Assembly: GCF_000153805.1 (NCBI RefSeq)
Contig: NZ_DS022298.1
Location: forward strand, 734,756 to 798,755
Direction: 5' to 3'
DNA: 64,000 bases
Origin: Synechococcus sp. BL107
Lineage (GTDB): Bacteria; Cyanobacteriota; Cyanobacteriia; PCC-6307; Cyanobiaceae
Part shown: positions 27,470 to 38,013 of the stretch, piece after piece
How the letters are laid out: every line of letters begins with the position of its first letter
Numbering within the stretch: the first letter of the stretch is position 1
Notes under the pieces: model-generated
The model's database searches: none
Seen by the model: only the letters and a program-made list of their open reading frames with translations
What the model was told of the DNA's origin: nothing
Made by a program: the position numbers and the translations under genes

Positions 27470-27925
27470 TTAGTTCAGCCTGAGTCCCATCGCTCGAATT
27501 CCATTCGGATCAATCACAAATCCGTTGCCGCGCAATGCTTCGAGGGCTGATTGTGGTGCAGATACCGACAGGCTGCATCCCGGCAGATCGCGGCGCAGGA
27601 TGTGAAGAGCTCGATGCACAACAACGGCGTAGATATCGGCTTGATCAGGGCCTGGCCGTGCTGCGAGGTTCCAAAGATTGGCGTTCAGGGCTAGGTCGCT
27701 CGTGGCTCGAACGAATCCGACGAGTTCGTCCCCCGCTTCTTCAAAAATGCTGATCTGCCAAAGGCTGCGCTCTAGCGCGAGGGGCCACCGTTGTTCATCG
27801 TGGGTGGTCTCTTGACACGATTCAAGCAGCCGATTGATGGCGGCTGGGCTTGGGGTCGTAGTGGTGTCGAGCCTGTATCCGCTTGGCAGTTTGGGGACGG
27901 CAGGCTGTTGAAGGAAGGGAAGCAA
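27470..27925 (-). CDS. GNAT-family acetyltransferase
   Basis: Probable N-acetyltransferase. The 151-residue product has the GNAT strand pattern: DELVGFVRATSD (strands 2-3), then ADIYAVVVHRALHILRRDLPG in the acetyl-CoA-binding region and a C-terminal ALRGNGFVI. The classical Q/RxxGxG/A motif is weak. It lies three bases after ppc's stop on the same strand and is probably its co-transcribed tail gene. Substrate unknown. Confidence 0.65.
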   Translation of the reverse strand: MLPFLQQPAVPKLPSGYRLDTTTTPSPAAINRLLESCQETTHDEQRWPLALERSLWQISIFEEAGDELVGFVRATSDLALNANLWNLAARPGPDQADIYAVVVHRALHILRRDLPGCSLSVSAPQSALEALRGNGFVIDPNGIRAMGLRLN

Positions 27926-27928
27926 GGT

Positions 27929-30916
27929 TCAGCCGGTGTTGCGCATGCCAGCAGCGATGCCATTCAGGGTGAGTAGGGCTCCTCGGAGCAGCTCACTACG
28001 GCTGTAAGTGCGGGTGTCTTCGGGTGCTCCTGGACTTTCACTCATCGGCGGTTGACGATTTTGATCCCGTAGCCGTTTCAGCAGCGCAACCTGGAGAAAT
28101 CCCAGGGGCACGATGGTGCGATTCCGGAGGTCCACGGAAAGCTGCAATCCCTGATCGGCTCCGAGTAACCGTGGTTGTCCAGTGATCTCCAAGACCAGTT
28201 TGCGCGTTAAGGCGTATTCCGTCGAAATCACAGCAAAGATTGCCTCAAAGGCCTCACGTTGCTCTGGTTTGCCCAGGCTGTTCATGTAGTGATGCGCCAA
28301 GTCGAGATCCACTTTGGAGAGGGTCATCTCCACCTTGGAAATGAGGGTTCGGAAAAATGGCCAGCGCTGGTGCAGTCGCCGTAAAAGATCGAGTTGCTCT
28401 GGGTCTGCTTTCACCTCTTCGGCTAAGGCTGTGCCGAAGCCAAACCAACTCGGGAGCAAAAACCGGCTTTGTGTCCAGCCAAAGACCCAAGGGATTGCCC
28501 GCAAGCTCGACAGATCTTTGGCTCCAGTTTTGCGTCGGGCGGGTCGACTGGAGATTTGCAGCTTGCTGATCTCCTCAATCGGTGTCACCTGCTGGAAGAA
28601 AGCCACCAGGTCGGGGTTGTCATGCACCAAGGCGCGGTAATGCTCACGGGAGCGTGCAGAGAGCCGACTCATCAGTTGGTTCCAGCTCGGTGTGGCATCG
28701 AGCTGATTGGTCACCAAGCTGTTCTGTACAACGGCTGTGGTTACCGTTTCAAGGTTGTAAAGGGCAAGCTCCGGCAGGCTGTACTTCGAAGCCAGCACCT
28801 CCCCTTGCTCGGTGATTTTGATGCGACCCTGAAGGGTTCCACTGGGCTGGGCCAGGATGGCCTGATATGCCGGTCCACCGCCACGGCTCACGGAACCGCC
28901 GCGACCATGAAACAGGCGAAGGGCAACGCCCTGTCGACTGGATAGGTCTTGGAGGGCAAGTTGGGCTTGGTGGATCTCCCAGTTGCTCGAGAGGAAGCCT
29001 GAGTCTTTATTGCTGTCGGAGTAGCCAAGCATGAGCTCCTGTAGGGGCTGGCCTTGGATCCCCACCATCGGGAGTAGGTCGCGATAAAGGGGTGTATTGA
29101 ACAGCTCGTCCATGACGGCTGGTGCACGTTGTAGATCTTCCACCGTTTCGAACAGTGGCACCACCAGCAGGGACGCTTTGCGGGCGGCTGGATCAACCAA
29201 TCCCGCTTCCTTCGCGAGCAATAACACCTCCAAGAGATCGGAGGCCGTGTGGCTCATCGAGATCACATAGGAGTGGCAGATCCGCTGGCCGAATTCCTCT
29301 TGCAGTCGATGCAACATGCGGAAAACGGCCATGGTCTCCGCGGTGGTCTCTGACCAGCGAACTGCCGTAGGAATTAACGGACGGCGGGTACGGAGCTCTT
29401 CGATCAACCAGGCCACACGCGTGGACTCTTCCATCTCGCCGTAGGGCTGTGGCAACTCGAGAAAACGCGTGAGTTCATCAATTGCATCGCTATGGCGGGT
29501 GCTCTCCTGACGGATATCGAGACTGGCTAGTGAGAAACCAAAGATATGGACTTGATGCAGCAGGGTGTCGAGCTGTTCACAGGTGAGCTCGGTGCCGATC
29601 AAGCTGTTGCGGATCAGTTCCAAGTCGTTTCGGAATTGATCGACGGAGGTGTAATGGAGCGCCTCTGAGCCAGGCGGTCCATCGGTTGGAATGGCATCTT
29701 TCGGACTCTTCCACCCCGCATCTGAAAGCTGATCGTTGCGCTTCAGCGTGCGTTCCAAGCGTTCGAGGATGTAGCTCAGCTTCAGTCGGTAAGGCTCGAG
29801 TCGGTAACGCGCCGCGCGTCGTTCATAGATCTCTGGGAAGCGCAGCCGGTCCATTTCTAAGGACTCCAGCAACGCAGGAGCAACCTGGCTCCACTGCATT
29901 GAAATGCTCAGCTGATTGCGAAGTGCCTGCACCGAGCTGATGTACAGCTCAAGCATGAGCTGACGCTGATAACAAGCGGTGCGCCAAGTGATCTCTGTTG
30001 TGACGGAGGGATTGCCATCCCGATCGGAACCAACCCAAGATCCAAAGGTGCAGAACGAAGCCTGCGGAACCTGTACATCGGGGTAGTGGCGGTGAAGTGA
30101 TGATGTGAGCCGTCGCCGCAGTTGGGGCATGGCTTCGAACAGCACTTGCTGGAAGTAATGAAGGGTTGAATCCACTTCATCGAGAACCGTTGGCTTGAAC
30201 TGATGCAGCTCATCGGTCCGCCACCAAAGCCGAATTTCCTCTTCGAGTTGTTGACGCAAGTCGTCCTTGACTTGAAGCGCCATGGGCGAGTCGGACTGCA
30301 GTTGTTGGAGAAGATTGGCGACCCGTCGCTGCTTATGGCGGACGGTATGGCGAACAATCTCTGTGGGATGGGCGGTAAAGACCAGTCGAATATCCAGCTC
30401 CTGAAGCAGGGCTTCAACTTGGGCTGGCGGCACGTTCATGCGCCGGAGTCGCTCGAAGACTTCGCCGAATGTGGCGGGGTCGGTTTGGCTCGCCAATGGG
30501 GGAGCAAAGGGGTCAAAGGCCTCCCGGCGGCCTCCGTCCTCCGATTTCCGGGGACTGAGGCTGTCGAGGTAGCTGTCTTCCTCGATGCGTTGTTCGAGGA
30601 TGTTGATCAGCTGGAAGTAAAGCGAGAAAGCTCTCGCGGCTGCAATCGCTTCTGAAAGATCCATGGCACGGATCAATTCAACAATCGCTTCGCTTGTACT
30701 TTTCCCGTCTCGCCCCTCCAGGGCGACGGGATCACTCAGCTGTTTTAACCGCAGTAAGCGATCACTTTGTTCCGGCGGACACTCGCTGCGCAGAACCGTC
30801 TGCCAAAGGTCTTCCACCAACACCAAACGGTTCTGGAGCAATCGTCCGGCACCGGGAGTCACACCGCTCTCCTTGGGCTGTTCGCCTTGGAGTGCATGGG
30901 CGGTGGACTCGGGCAT
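27929..30916 (-). CDS. ppc: Phosphoenolpyruvate carboxylase
   Basis: Anaplerotic enzyme forming oxaloacetate from PEP and bicarbonate. The 995-residue length fits cyanobacteria. Visible motifs: [19 protein letters not shown] with the catalytic His, [30 protein letters not shown] with the PEP-binding region, and [15 protein letters not shown]. It ends [11 protein letters not shown], the family's invariant C-terminus. gshA lies upstream and a GNAT gene downstream. Confidence 0.98.
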   Translation of the reverse strand: MPESTAHALQGEQPKESGVTPGAGRLLQNRLVLVEDLWQTVLRSECPPEQSDRLLRLKQLSDPVALEGRDGKSTSEAIVELIRAMDLSEAIAAARAFSLYFQLINILEQRIEEDSYLDSLSPRKSEDGGRREAFDPFAPPLASQTDPATFGEVFERLRRMNVPPAQVEALLQELDIRLVFTAHPTEIVRHTVRHKQRRVANLLQQLQSDSPMALQVKDDLRQQLEEEIRLWWRTDELHQFKPTVLDEVDSTLHYFQQVLFEAMPQLRRRLTSSLHRHYPDVQVPQASFCTFGSWVGSDRDGNPSVTTEITWRTACYQRQLMLELYISSVQALRNQLSISMQWSQVAPALLESLEMDRLRFPEIYERRAARYRLEPYRLKLSYILERLERTLKRNDQLSDAGWKSPKDAIPTDGPPGSEALHYTSVDQFRNDLELIRNSLIGTELTCEQLDTLLHQVHIFGFSLASLDIRQESTRHSDAIDELTRFLELPQPYGEMEESTRVAWLIEELRTRRPLIPTAVRWSETTAETMAVFRMLHRLQEEFGQRICHSYVISMSHTASDLLEVLLLAKEAGLVDPAARKASLLVVPLFETVEDLQRAPAVMDELFNTPLYRDLLPMVGIQGQPLQELMLGYSDSNKDSGFLSSNWEIHQAQLALQDLSSRQGVALRLFHGRGGSVSRGGGPAYQAILAQPSGTLQGRIKITEQGEVLASKYSLPELALYNLETVTTAVVQNSLVTNQLDATPSWNQLMSRLSARSREHYRALVHDNPDLVAFFQQVTPIEEISKLQISSRPARRKTGAKDLSSLRAIPWVFGWTQSRFLLPSWFGFGTALAEEVKADPEQLDLLRRLHQRWPFFRTLISKVEMTLSKVDLDLAHHYMNSLGKPEQREAFEAIFAVISTEYALTRKLVLEITGQPRLLGADQGLQLSVDLRNRTIVPLGFLQVALLKRLRDQNRQPPMSESPGAPEDTRTYSRSELLRGALLTLNGIAAGMRNTG

Positions 30917-30946
30917 GAAGACTCTGCGCTGCTCGGGACTCCATGA

Positions 30947-32089
30947 TCATCCCAAAGAGAGGCGCGCGATGGGGCGTTGGAGCTCTTGCTCCTTCATTTC
31001 TTCGATTGAGGCTTGAAGTAACTGCGAGATGTCATCACCCTTTGAATGTGCTGCGGCCCAGCGCATCGCTTGATTTCCGTCCTTGAGAACCGCATGAAGT
31101 GGCGTGAGGACTGATTCGAGATTGAGTTGTGCCGCCATAGGCGTGACGTCATCGATCAGCGATTGGATCCAATCGCTGCAGCGAATGGTCTGACCGTCTT
31201 TCCAGTGGTGGAGTTCAGCCTCGAGGCTGGCGTGAGCGACAGCTGCATCATTGCTGTCACTGAGCGTCGCCAGCTCGTCTGCCGAGAGGGAACTAGCGAG
31301 CAGCGGGTCGAGGCGTTCACGCTGATCGCGTAACGACAACAATCTCAGTTCGAGAAACGCCGTCATGGCGAGGAGCTCATCGGGGTTTGTGACGAGGTCG
31401 CAAATGCGAAGCTCGACGCGATTCAAGTCATGGGGACGGGCTGGACCATTGGGTCGAACTGACGTCCATAGGTGTCGCTCATTGCGCATGCTCTTGCAGG
31501 CCAATTGCGCTTCCACCCACTCGATGTAATGGCGATGATCCCGAAACAGGGGCACCTGCGCGGGGGTGAGTGGAAATTGTTGCCAACGCTGGGAATGGTG
31601 CCCTGTGAAACGTCCATCTAAAAATGGTGAGCTGGCGCTCAGCGCTAGAAGAAGGGCGGCTTCACAGCGCACGAGCCGCACCGCTGCAAATAACCACTCG
31701 GGATCGGTAATGCCGAGATTGATATGAATGCTGGCGGTGACAACCCTCGTGCCGTAGGTCGATTCAATAAAGCTGTGATATGGATTCTCAGGATCAGAAC
31801 GCTCAAAGCAGCTGCTGTCTCCGAGGCTGAGGGTGCTGCCTGGAAGCAAGGTGAGATTGCGGGAGGCGAGCCAGGTTCTCAACCGACGACGCGGTTGAAG
31901 GAGCGCTTCGCTGAGTTGGCCGTATTCAGCGATTGGAGCTGTGATGTACTCCACATTGCGACAGTCAGGTTCGGTGACGAAATCATCGAGAGCTGCCGCT
32001 ACATCGCTGGCGACGCCAACGTTTTGGCCGGAGGGTAATCCTGTGAATAACTCGACTTCGAAGCCCTTGAGTAAAAGAGGTGAAGTCAT
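30947..32089 (-). CDS. gshA: Glutamate-cysteine ligase, cyanobacterial type
   Basis: First step of glutathione synthesis. The 380-residue product begins MTSPLLLKGFEVELFTG, with NVEYITAPIAEYGQL, STYGTRVVTASIHINLGI and the HDLNRVELRICDLV region typical of the cyanobacterial GshA group. Its start overlaps the trpE stop by four bases, so the two are translationally coupled. Confidence 0.92.
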   Translation of the reverse strand: MTSPLLLKGFEVELFTGLPSGQNVGVASDVAAALDDFVTEPDCRNVEYITAPIAEYGQLSEALLQPRRRLRTWLASRNLTLLPGSTLSLGDSSCFERSDPENPYHSFIESTYGTRVVTASIHINLGITDPEWLFAAVRLVRCEAALLLALSASSPFLDGRFTGHHSQRWQQFPLTPAQVPLFRDHRHYIEWVEAQLACKSMRNERHLWTSVRPNGPARPHDLNRVELRICDLVTNPDELLAMTAFLELRLLSLRDQRERLDPLLASSLSADELATLSDSNDAAVAHASLEAELHHWKDGQTIRCSDWIQSLIDDVTPMAAQLNLESVLTPLHAVLKDGNQAMRWAAAHSKGDDISQLLQASIEEMKEQELQRPIARLSLG

Positions 32090-33606
32090 GATTCAGCCGG
32101 GTTTAAACAAGCCAAAGCGGTGAGCATGGCGCGGGCTTTGTTGAGGGTTTCTTCGTATTCGGCCGTTGGCTTGGAATCGGCCACGACGCCAGCCCCAGCT
32201 TGGACCTTCACCCGACAGCCTCCGCTGCCATTGGGTTGCACGACCATCGTGCGGATCGTGATGGCCGTATTCAGTGCACCGGCCAAGTCAACGGAGCCGT
32301 ACACCCCTGAGTAGGGCCCTCGCGCATCGGGTTCCAGAGCATGGATGAGTTGCATAGCCCGAATTTTTGGAGCGCCACTCACTGTCCCTGCTGGGAATGA
32401 GGCCATGAGCAGATCCCAAACGTCATGGTGTGGAGCAAGACATCCTTCCACTTCACTCACGATGTGCATCACGTGGGAGTAGCGCTCAATCACCATGAGG
32501 TCTTTGACGGAAACACTTCCGGGTAAACAGACGCGCCCGAGATCATTTCGTCCGAGGTCAACGAGCATGACGTGCTCGGCACGTTCCTTGGGGTCGGCTA
32601 GCAGGTCTACTTCAAGGTCTCGGTCTTCCAGTGGGGTTTTCCCGCGGGGTCGCGTCCCGGCGATTGGACGCAAGCTGGCCTGAATGCCGTTGGCGGCTGG
32701 TTCCGCTTGCACCATGACCTCAGGGCTGGATCCGATGAGCTGCCAATCACCGAAATCGAAGAAGGCCATATATGGCGAGGGATTCACCATCCGCAGGCTG
32801 CGGTAAAGCTCCAATGGGCTCTGGGGAACATGGGCCTCGAGTCGCTGGCTGATCACCAGCTGGAACACATCTCCCGCTGCGATATGGCTTTTGGCGGTTC
32901 GAACGGCCGTTTCAAATTCGGCTTGGCTGCGATTGCTGGAAACATCAGGCAGATCGCGAGCATTGGCATCCCACTGCAAGGGCTCGACCGCTGGAAGTGG
33001 AGCGTTCATGCGCTCCCTCAATCTTTCGATTCGGGCCAAAGCGCTCTGCCAGGCCTCATCTTCTGAGGCTCCGCTGGTGAGATCACCAAAGGCAACGGCT
33101 GTGATCTGGCGCTTCACCTGATCGAAGATCAGGATGGCATCCATCATCATCCAGATCCCATCGGGTGGATCGCTGCTCAGCCTGGGGTGAACGGGAACGG
33201 TGGGCTCAATCCATTGGATGAGCTCATACCCCCACATTCCGTAGATCTGCCCGAGGGGCGGCAGCCCGGGCAAATTGACGCACTCGTAAGGATTAAGCCA
33301 AGTCCGTAGGGATTGGAGGGGGTTCCCTTCCAGACTGTCTTCACGTCCATCTCTCCACCGCCGGATGAGTTGATTGCCCCTTGCTGATGCTGTCCAAAGG
33401 GGATCACAAGCGATCACACTCCATCGACCCAGGGTTTCACCCCCTTCGACGGATTCCAGCAAAACTCCTGGTGGATGGTTGGCACCAACCTTGATCCAGG
33501 TGGTGAGAGGCGTTTCCAGATCTGCTGGCCAGCTCTGGGCCAATGGAATCAGATTGGCGCCGTTGGCTGCAGCCTTGCGAAAGGCGTCGCGATCAGGACT
33601 GAACAT
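32086..33606 (-). CDS. trpE: Anthranilate synthase component I
   Basis: Converts chorismate to anthranilate with the TrpG glutaminase. The 506-residue product carries the chorismate-binding core: RPIAGTRPRGKTPLEDRDLE, LVDLGRNDLGRV, SHVMHIVSEVEG, FPAGTVSGAPKIRAMQ and VQAGAGVVADS. It lies 58 bases downstream of psaD and overlaps gshA by four bases. Confidence 0.97.
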   Translation of the reverse strand: MFSPDRDAFRKAAANGANLIPLAQSWPADLETPLTTWIKVGANHPPGVLLESVEGGETLGRWSVIACDPLWTASARGNQLIRRWRDGREDSLEGNPLQSLRTWLNPYECVNLPGLPPLGQIYGMWGYELIQWIEPTVPVHPRLSSDPPDGIWMMMDAILIFDQVKRQITAVAFGDLTSGASEDEAWQSALARIERLRERMNAPLPAVEPLQWDANARDLPDVSSNRSQAEFETAVRTAKSHIAAGDVFQLVISQRLEAHVPQSPLELYRSLRMVNPSPYMAFFDFGDWQLIGSSPEVMVQAEPAANGIQASLRPIAGTRPRGKTPLEDRDLEVDLLADPKERAEHVMLVDLGRNDLGRVCLPGSVSVKDLMVIERYSHVMHIVSEVEGCLAPHHDVWDLLMASFPAGTVSGAPKIRAMQLIHALEPDARGPYSGVYGSVDLAGALNTAITIRTMVVQPNGSGGCRVKVQAGAGVVADSKPTAEYEETLNKARAMLTALACLNPAES

Positions 33607-33664
33607 GCGTGCATCATTACAGCCCTTTCCCAGGAGTCAGAGCCCCTGGGAAGTGCTGACCGAC

Positions 33665-34096
33665 TTAAGAGTCGTAGGTATTGCGACCGCTGAATTTGAT
33701 GGTGGATGGGTCGACGTTCTGTCCGATCCGGCGGGGGTTGTGGCCCACCATGGGACGTCCCTCATTCACCTTTTCAGAGAACACACCATCTTTGGGGTGG
33801 AGGAATTCGGTATCACCGCCGGGATAGATGCGGTAAATCTTGAAGTCTTCGATCCGAGGCTTGAACTTGGTGCGCAATTGGGTGCCAAGTGCCAGGCACT
33901 GCTCTTTGCGAGCGAAATACATCAAATTTTCGCCCGAATTCATCATTGCTGCACCACCCGTAGGTAGTTCAAAGGCTTGAGCTGAGTTGCTGCTCCAGGT
34001 GATCGCGTACTTCTCCTCTGTTTCCGCGGAGTTCAGCAAGCCACCAGTGCTGGCGATGTGCTGAGGCAGCTGACCATTCAACGCCGATGCTGTCAT
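33665..34096 (-). CDS. psaD: Photosystem I subunit II (PsaD)
   Basis: Stromal PSI subunit that docks ferredoxin. The core matches Psa[59 protein letters not shown] and the C-terminal [14 protein letters not shown]. The ATG at 34096 gives 143 residues; the longer frame upstream is non-coding leader. About 110 bases separate it from the upstream kinase-like gene and probably hold its promoter. Confidence 0.97.
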   Translation of the reverse strand: MTASALNGQLPQHIASTGGLLNSAETEEKYAITWSSNSAQAFELPTGGAAMMNSGENLMYFARKEQCLALGTQLRTKFKPRIEDFKIYRIYPGGDTEFLHPKDGVFSEKVNEGRPMVGHNPRRIGQNVDPSTIKFSGRNTYDS

Positions 34097-34209
34097 GGTG
34101 AAAAAAATCCAGACGGGCTGATTGATTTGAAAAGTAGCACCGCGATCAGACCGTAATTCGTGGGCCGATAGCAAGCTTCACACCCCTGAACAAACGCGAT
34201 GGTTTGGGA

Positions 34210-35577
34210 TCAATCAGCGTCGCTCTGGACCGGAAAAAATACGGTGAGATCTCGGTCTCGACGGGGTTGATACCGACCTCCCAGGCTCGCCATCATTTGT
34301 CGGGTGGCGTCTTGACTGAGTTGAAGGCTTCCCGTCGTTGGATCCCAACTCAACACAGTGCCCAGCTCCTCCCTGGCCGGAGAAGCATTGGCTGGGCTTG
34401 TGGCACTGCCCGGCAGAACCACATGGAGTTGGAGCTTTACGCGCGCTCCTGCGGCTTGAAGTCCAAGGTGTAATTCGCTTCCTCCCGGGAGGCCGCGGCT
34501 GCTCCGGTCAATCAAGCCGCCCAACATGGCTTCCAAGCGGTGGGAGTCACTCATCACAGTGGGTAAGCCGCGATCCAAATCCAGGCTCAGGCTGATTTCG
34601 CGTCGCTTGAGTTGCTCGCTCCAACCCGGCGCCAAGCTGCGCAGAATCGACTCCAGATCGGTGTGGGCCAAGTTGGCTTCAGTGGGCTGACGTTGGAGTT
34701 CCGCAGCATGAAAAATCAATCCAAATCGATCGATCTGTTCACTGCATTCCACATCAATTTGTTTGAGGCGTTTCATCACCAGGTCTGGCAGATCCTTGCG
34801 ACGGACTAAGGAACGGATCAATGTGCGGATCGTGGCCAGAGGCGTTCGCACCTCATGGGTCAGTGCTTCCAGCAAGTTGAGGTCGTCTGAGGCGTTCTCT
34901 GGTTTTGTTGCTGGGGAGACAACGGGTTGCAGCATCAGCGCAGGCGCAGACACCGTCAGCCGTTCAGCGATGCTGGGCCAAAATCGCCCTGTGAAATCGT
35001 CATCACTGTGGAGAGGCCCCAGGGCTTCCAGGGCGGCATGAAGTTGCTCCGCATCGTTTGGAGATTGATCTTTTAAGCGTCGTCCGAGCAGAGACAAAAC
35101 GTCGCCCAAGCTGGTGGGGTCGCAGCGCATCAGCAATTGACGTTGCTGCGGTTCTCCATGCAGAGCCAACGCCACCTGCAAGCAAGGTGTGATGACCAAA
35201 AGCACAGGGTCTTGGCCATCGTCGTGGCGCAAGGCAAGGCGTTGGTAGTTGAAAAGCCCCTCGCCTCTAGCTTCCATTCCCCCTTTGATGGGGAGTCCTA
35301 GGCGAGCCGGTAGCGCCGCCACCCCGCGTCTCAATTGATCGAGATGTTCTGGCGCCCAAACCCATCCCTGGAGATGTTGAAGGAGCTCGGGTTCATGTAG
35401 CGCTGGAAGGGGGGCTGCGAGCCAGATCCCTTGGCTGACGTTGAGGCGAATCAGTTCCTGTTGGAGGGTGTCCAGGGCCGCCCACCACAGGCGGCGAACA
35501 CCGATCTCGTCGCATTGTCCAGGGTGCACTCCTTCGGCAAGTCGCTTCCGCAGGTCGGTGAAGGTGGGTGAGCTCAA
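34210..35577 (-). CDS. Sensor histidine kinase-like protein with degenerate ATPase domain
   Basis: The N-terminal 220 residues resemble a sensory domain without membrane helices. The dimerisation H-box is intact (LLEALTHEVRTPLATIRTLI, His at about 241). The C-terminal catalytic domain looks eroded: where the N-box (NLLxNA) should be there is MLGGLIDRSSRGLPGG, and no DxGxG box is visible. It may phosphorylate poorly or be a pseudokinase. The start is uncertain: TTG 35577 overlaps the rodA stop (TTGA), and a GTG at 35625 would lie inside rodA. psaD is next downstream. Confidence 0.7.
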   Translation of the reverse strand: MSSPTFTDLRKRLAEGVHPGQCDEIGVRRLWWAALDTLQQELIRLNVSQGIWLAAPLPALHEPELLQHLQGWVWAPEHLDQLRRGVAALPARLGLPIKGGMEARGEGLFNYQRLALRHDDGQDPVLLVITPCLQVALALHGEPQQRQLLMRCDPTSLGDVLSLLGRRLKDQSPNDAEQLHAALEALGPLHSDDDFTGRFWPSIAERLTVSAPALMLQPVVSPATKPENASDDLNLLEALTHEVRTPLATIRTLIRSLVRRKDLPDLVMKRLKQIDVECSEQIDRFGLIFHAAELQRQPTEANLAHTDLESILRSLAPGWSEQLKRREISLSLDLDRGLPTVMSDSHRLEAMLGGLIDRSSRGLPGGSELHLGLQAAGARVKLQLHVVLPGSATSPANASPAREELGTVLSWDPTTGSLQLSQDATRQMMASLGGRYQPRRDRDLTVFFPVQSDAD

Positions 35578-36812
35578 CGGAGGCCAGCGAAGGAGCGACG
35601 GCTTTCGCGGACCACCGAGAGGCACAGTCCCAAGGAAATGAAATTCACGACCATCGCTGAGCGTCCATAGCTCAGGAATGGCAAGGGAATTCCAGTCACA
35701 GGACCAAGGCCGATGGTCATAAAGATGTTCACAACCACTTGGAACATCAGCATCGTGCCGATGCCGATTACCACGAGAGATTCGAAATCACTGCGCGCAT
35801 GTCTGGCGACTTGAAGCAATCGTGCCATCAATAAAGCAAAGCCCAGAACAACGAGAAGGCACCCGATAAAGCCGGTTTCTTCTCCGAGAGCACTAAAGAT
35901 GAAATCGGTGTGTTGTTCAGGTATGAATCTCAGTTTTGTGAGTTGACCCTGCAACAGTCCTGCCCCAAATAGGCCTCCAGATCCAATGCCTACGGTGCTT
36001 TGCAGGAGGTGGTATCCACCACCTAGGGGATCTTGACTGGGATCAAGAAACAGCACGAGCCTGTCGCGTTGATAGTCCTTTAAACCATGCATCCATAGCC
36101 ATGGAGTCACGATGGCCATGGCTCCATGGATCGCGATCGTGATGGTTGAAGCGAAGCGTTTCCAGGGCAACGACCGATAGGCCAGCAGTGCCATCAATGG
36201 GATCCAGATGACCATCGCCCACGGAAAAATGCCGGCGAATAGAGCTGTTACGAGCGGGGATAGGAGCAAAATGACCCACTCAATGGGCATTCCAGACCAA
36301 TAGAGCATCGTCAACATCAGGGCCCCGAAAACGAGGGAGGTGCCGAGATCGGGCTGGATGAAAACCAGTAGCCACGGAATTGAGATCACCCCAAGCGGGC
36401 GTAAGACATCCACCGGTCGTTCCACTGGATGCTTTGAAAGCACAGCGGCAAGCAGAAGAATCGCCGCAATTTTGGCGAATTCCGAGGGTTGAACATGAAT
36501 GCCTCCAATGCTGATCCAGCGTTGGGCGCCAAGGGCGGTGGTGCCAATGAGGCGAACCGCAACCAGGCTGGCGACGGTGAGCCCGAAGATTGGAAGGAGA
36601 AATGGTTTAAGCCGCTGGAGCGGTAAGCGCTCGAGGATGAACGCCACGACAACGCCGACGCCCGCCGTAATCCAGTGGTGGTACCAATCCGCGTAGTCCG
36701 CTTGGCGCTGAGTGCTCGCAATGAGAAGACCAGCAATGGCGACCATGCCGATCGGTAACCCCCAAAGAATCCACTCCCGTTGAGGTTTTTGGCGGGGATT
36801 CCTGGCGAACAT
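35574..36812 (-). CDS. rodA: Peptidoglycan glycosyltransferase RodA (SEDS family)
   Basis: Polytopic membrane enzyme polymerising lipid II for wall elongation. The 412-residue product shows about ten hydrophobic helices and SEDS motifs: GIHVQPSEFAKIAAILLLA, IQPDLGTSLVFGALML, and the C-terminal GPVTGIPLPFLSYGRSAMVV. It lies two bases after mrp and overlaps the kinase-like gene, suggesting an operon mrp-rodA-kinase. Confidence 0.95.
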   Translation of the reverse strand: MFARNPRQKPQREWILWGLPIGMVAIAGLLIASTQRQADYADWYHHWITAGVGVVVAFILERLPLQRLKPFLLPIFGLTVASLVAVRLIGTTALGAQRWISIGGIHVQPSEFAKIAAILLLAAVLSKHPVERPVDVLRPLGVISIPWLLVFIQPDLGTSLVFGALMLTMLYWSGMPIEWVILLLSPLVTALFAGIFPWAMVIWIPLMALLAYRSLPWKRFASTITIAIHGAMAIVTPWLWMHGLKDYQRDRLVLFLDPSQDPLGGGYHLLQSTVGIGSGGLFGAGLLQGQLTKLRFIPEQHTDFIFSALGEETGFIGCLLVVLGFALLMARLLQVARHARSDFESLVVIGIGTMLMFQVVVNIFMTIGLGPVTGIPLPFLSYGRSAMVVNFISLGLCLSVVRESRRSFAGLR

Positions 36813-36814
36813 GC

Positions 36815-37897
36815 TCAGGCCGGCGTCGCGACCTGTTGCTGAACCCGTTCGGCAAGGGCTGTGAACTCCTTTGCACTCGCAGAGCTGCTGCGGCTGATCA
36901 CAATTGGACTGCCGCTGTCACCACCTTCCTGGACGGGCATCTCCATCGGAACTTGGGCCAACAACGGCACGTCATAGTCATCGGCCAGTCGACGCCCTCC
37001 GCCACTGCCGAATAGGGCGTATCGCCGATCGGGCATGTCGGGGGGAATGAAAGCGCTCATGTTTTCAACGACACCTAAAACTGGGATCCCCAGTTGTCGA
37101 AACATCGCTAAGCCACGGCGGGCATCTTGTAACGACACCAGTTGAGGCGTCGTCACGATGATCACGCCTGCCATGGGGACCGCTTGAGCCAGGGACAGCT
37201 GTGCGTCTCCGGTACCTGGCGGAAGATCCACGACGAGAACGTCCCGTTCACCCCATTCCGCCTGGTACAAAAACTGGCGGATGATGCCATTCAGCATCGG
37301 CCCTCGCCAGATCACTGGCTGATGCTCATCGATGAGGAGTCCCATGGACACCATGGCGATGCCGCAACTCTCAATCGGCTTGATTCTTTGCGTGTCTCCG
37401 CTGCCGGTGACTTCAGGTGTTTGGTTGGCGATCCCCAGCATGGTGGGAGCGTTGGGGCCGTAGATGTCTGCATCTAAAAGGCCAACCTTCAATCCTTGTT
37501 GAGCCAAAGCGCAGGCGAGATTGACGGCCACCGTGCTTTTGCCGACGCCCCCTTTGCCGCTGCTAACCGCGATGACTTGACGAACACCTGGAATCGATTG
37601 GCGTTCAGCCGGTTGACCATGGCCCGCCTGGCCGATGCTGCCCTGGCTGGGAGTGGGCGCTTGACCCACTTCAATTTGGACGTCGTTGATTCCCTCAAGA
37701 CCCATCAAAAGCTCGCGAGCTTCAGCGGCAATACGTTCACGCTGGCTTTGGGCAAACCCAGGAAGATTGAGACGAAAGACTGCCCGTGGCGGAGTAATGC
37801 GGACCTGATCAATCCAGCCAAGTTCCAGTGTGGTTTTGCCGCTTCCAGCGTCTTTGATCTGTTCGAGCGCCCTGGTCGCCTGCTCGGCCGATGTCAT
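36815..37897 (-). CDS. Mrp/ApbC-type Fe-S cluster carrier ATPase
   Basis: P-loop ATPase that carries [4Fe-4S] clusters. An N-terminal DUF59/MIP18 domain (about 1-90) is followed by the deviant Walker A VSSGKGGVGKSTVAVNLA, DADIYGPNAPTMLG and VDLPPGTGDAQLSLAQ. The usual CxxC near the C-terminus is not present in the expected place (IPVLGVVENMSAFIPPDMPD), as I recall for many cyanobacterial Mrp proteins. Length 360. It is divergent from hemF. Confidence 0.9.
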   Translation of the reverse strand: MTSAEQATRALEQIKDAGSGKTTLELGWIDQVRITPPRAVFRLNLPGFAQSQRERIAAEARELLMGLEGINDVQIEVGQAPTPSQGSIGQAGHGQPAERQSIPGVRQVIAVSSGKGGVGKSTVAVNLACALAQQGLKVGLLDADIYGPNAPTMLGIANQTPEVTGSGDTQRIKPIESCGIAMVSMGLLIDEHQPVIWRGPMLNGIIRQFLYQAEWGERDVLVVDLPPGTGDAQLSLAQAVPMAGVIIVTTPQLVSLQDARRGLAMFRQLGIPVLGVVENMSAFIPPDMPDRRYALFGSGGGRRLADDYDVPLLAQVPMEMPVQEGGDSGSPIVISRSSSASAKEFTALAERVQQQVATPA

Positions 37898-38013
37898 CTG
37901 TTGCTCTGATCAGGTTCAAATTCTAGGGGGGCTCCCATGACAGACCCTCACGGTGTCTTGTCGTGGCCTGGTCTGACCTGTTTAAGTTTTTTCACTGGTT
38001 TCATTTTGAAGGA

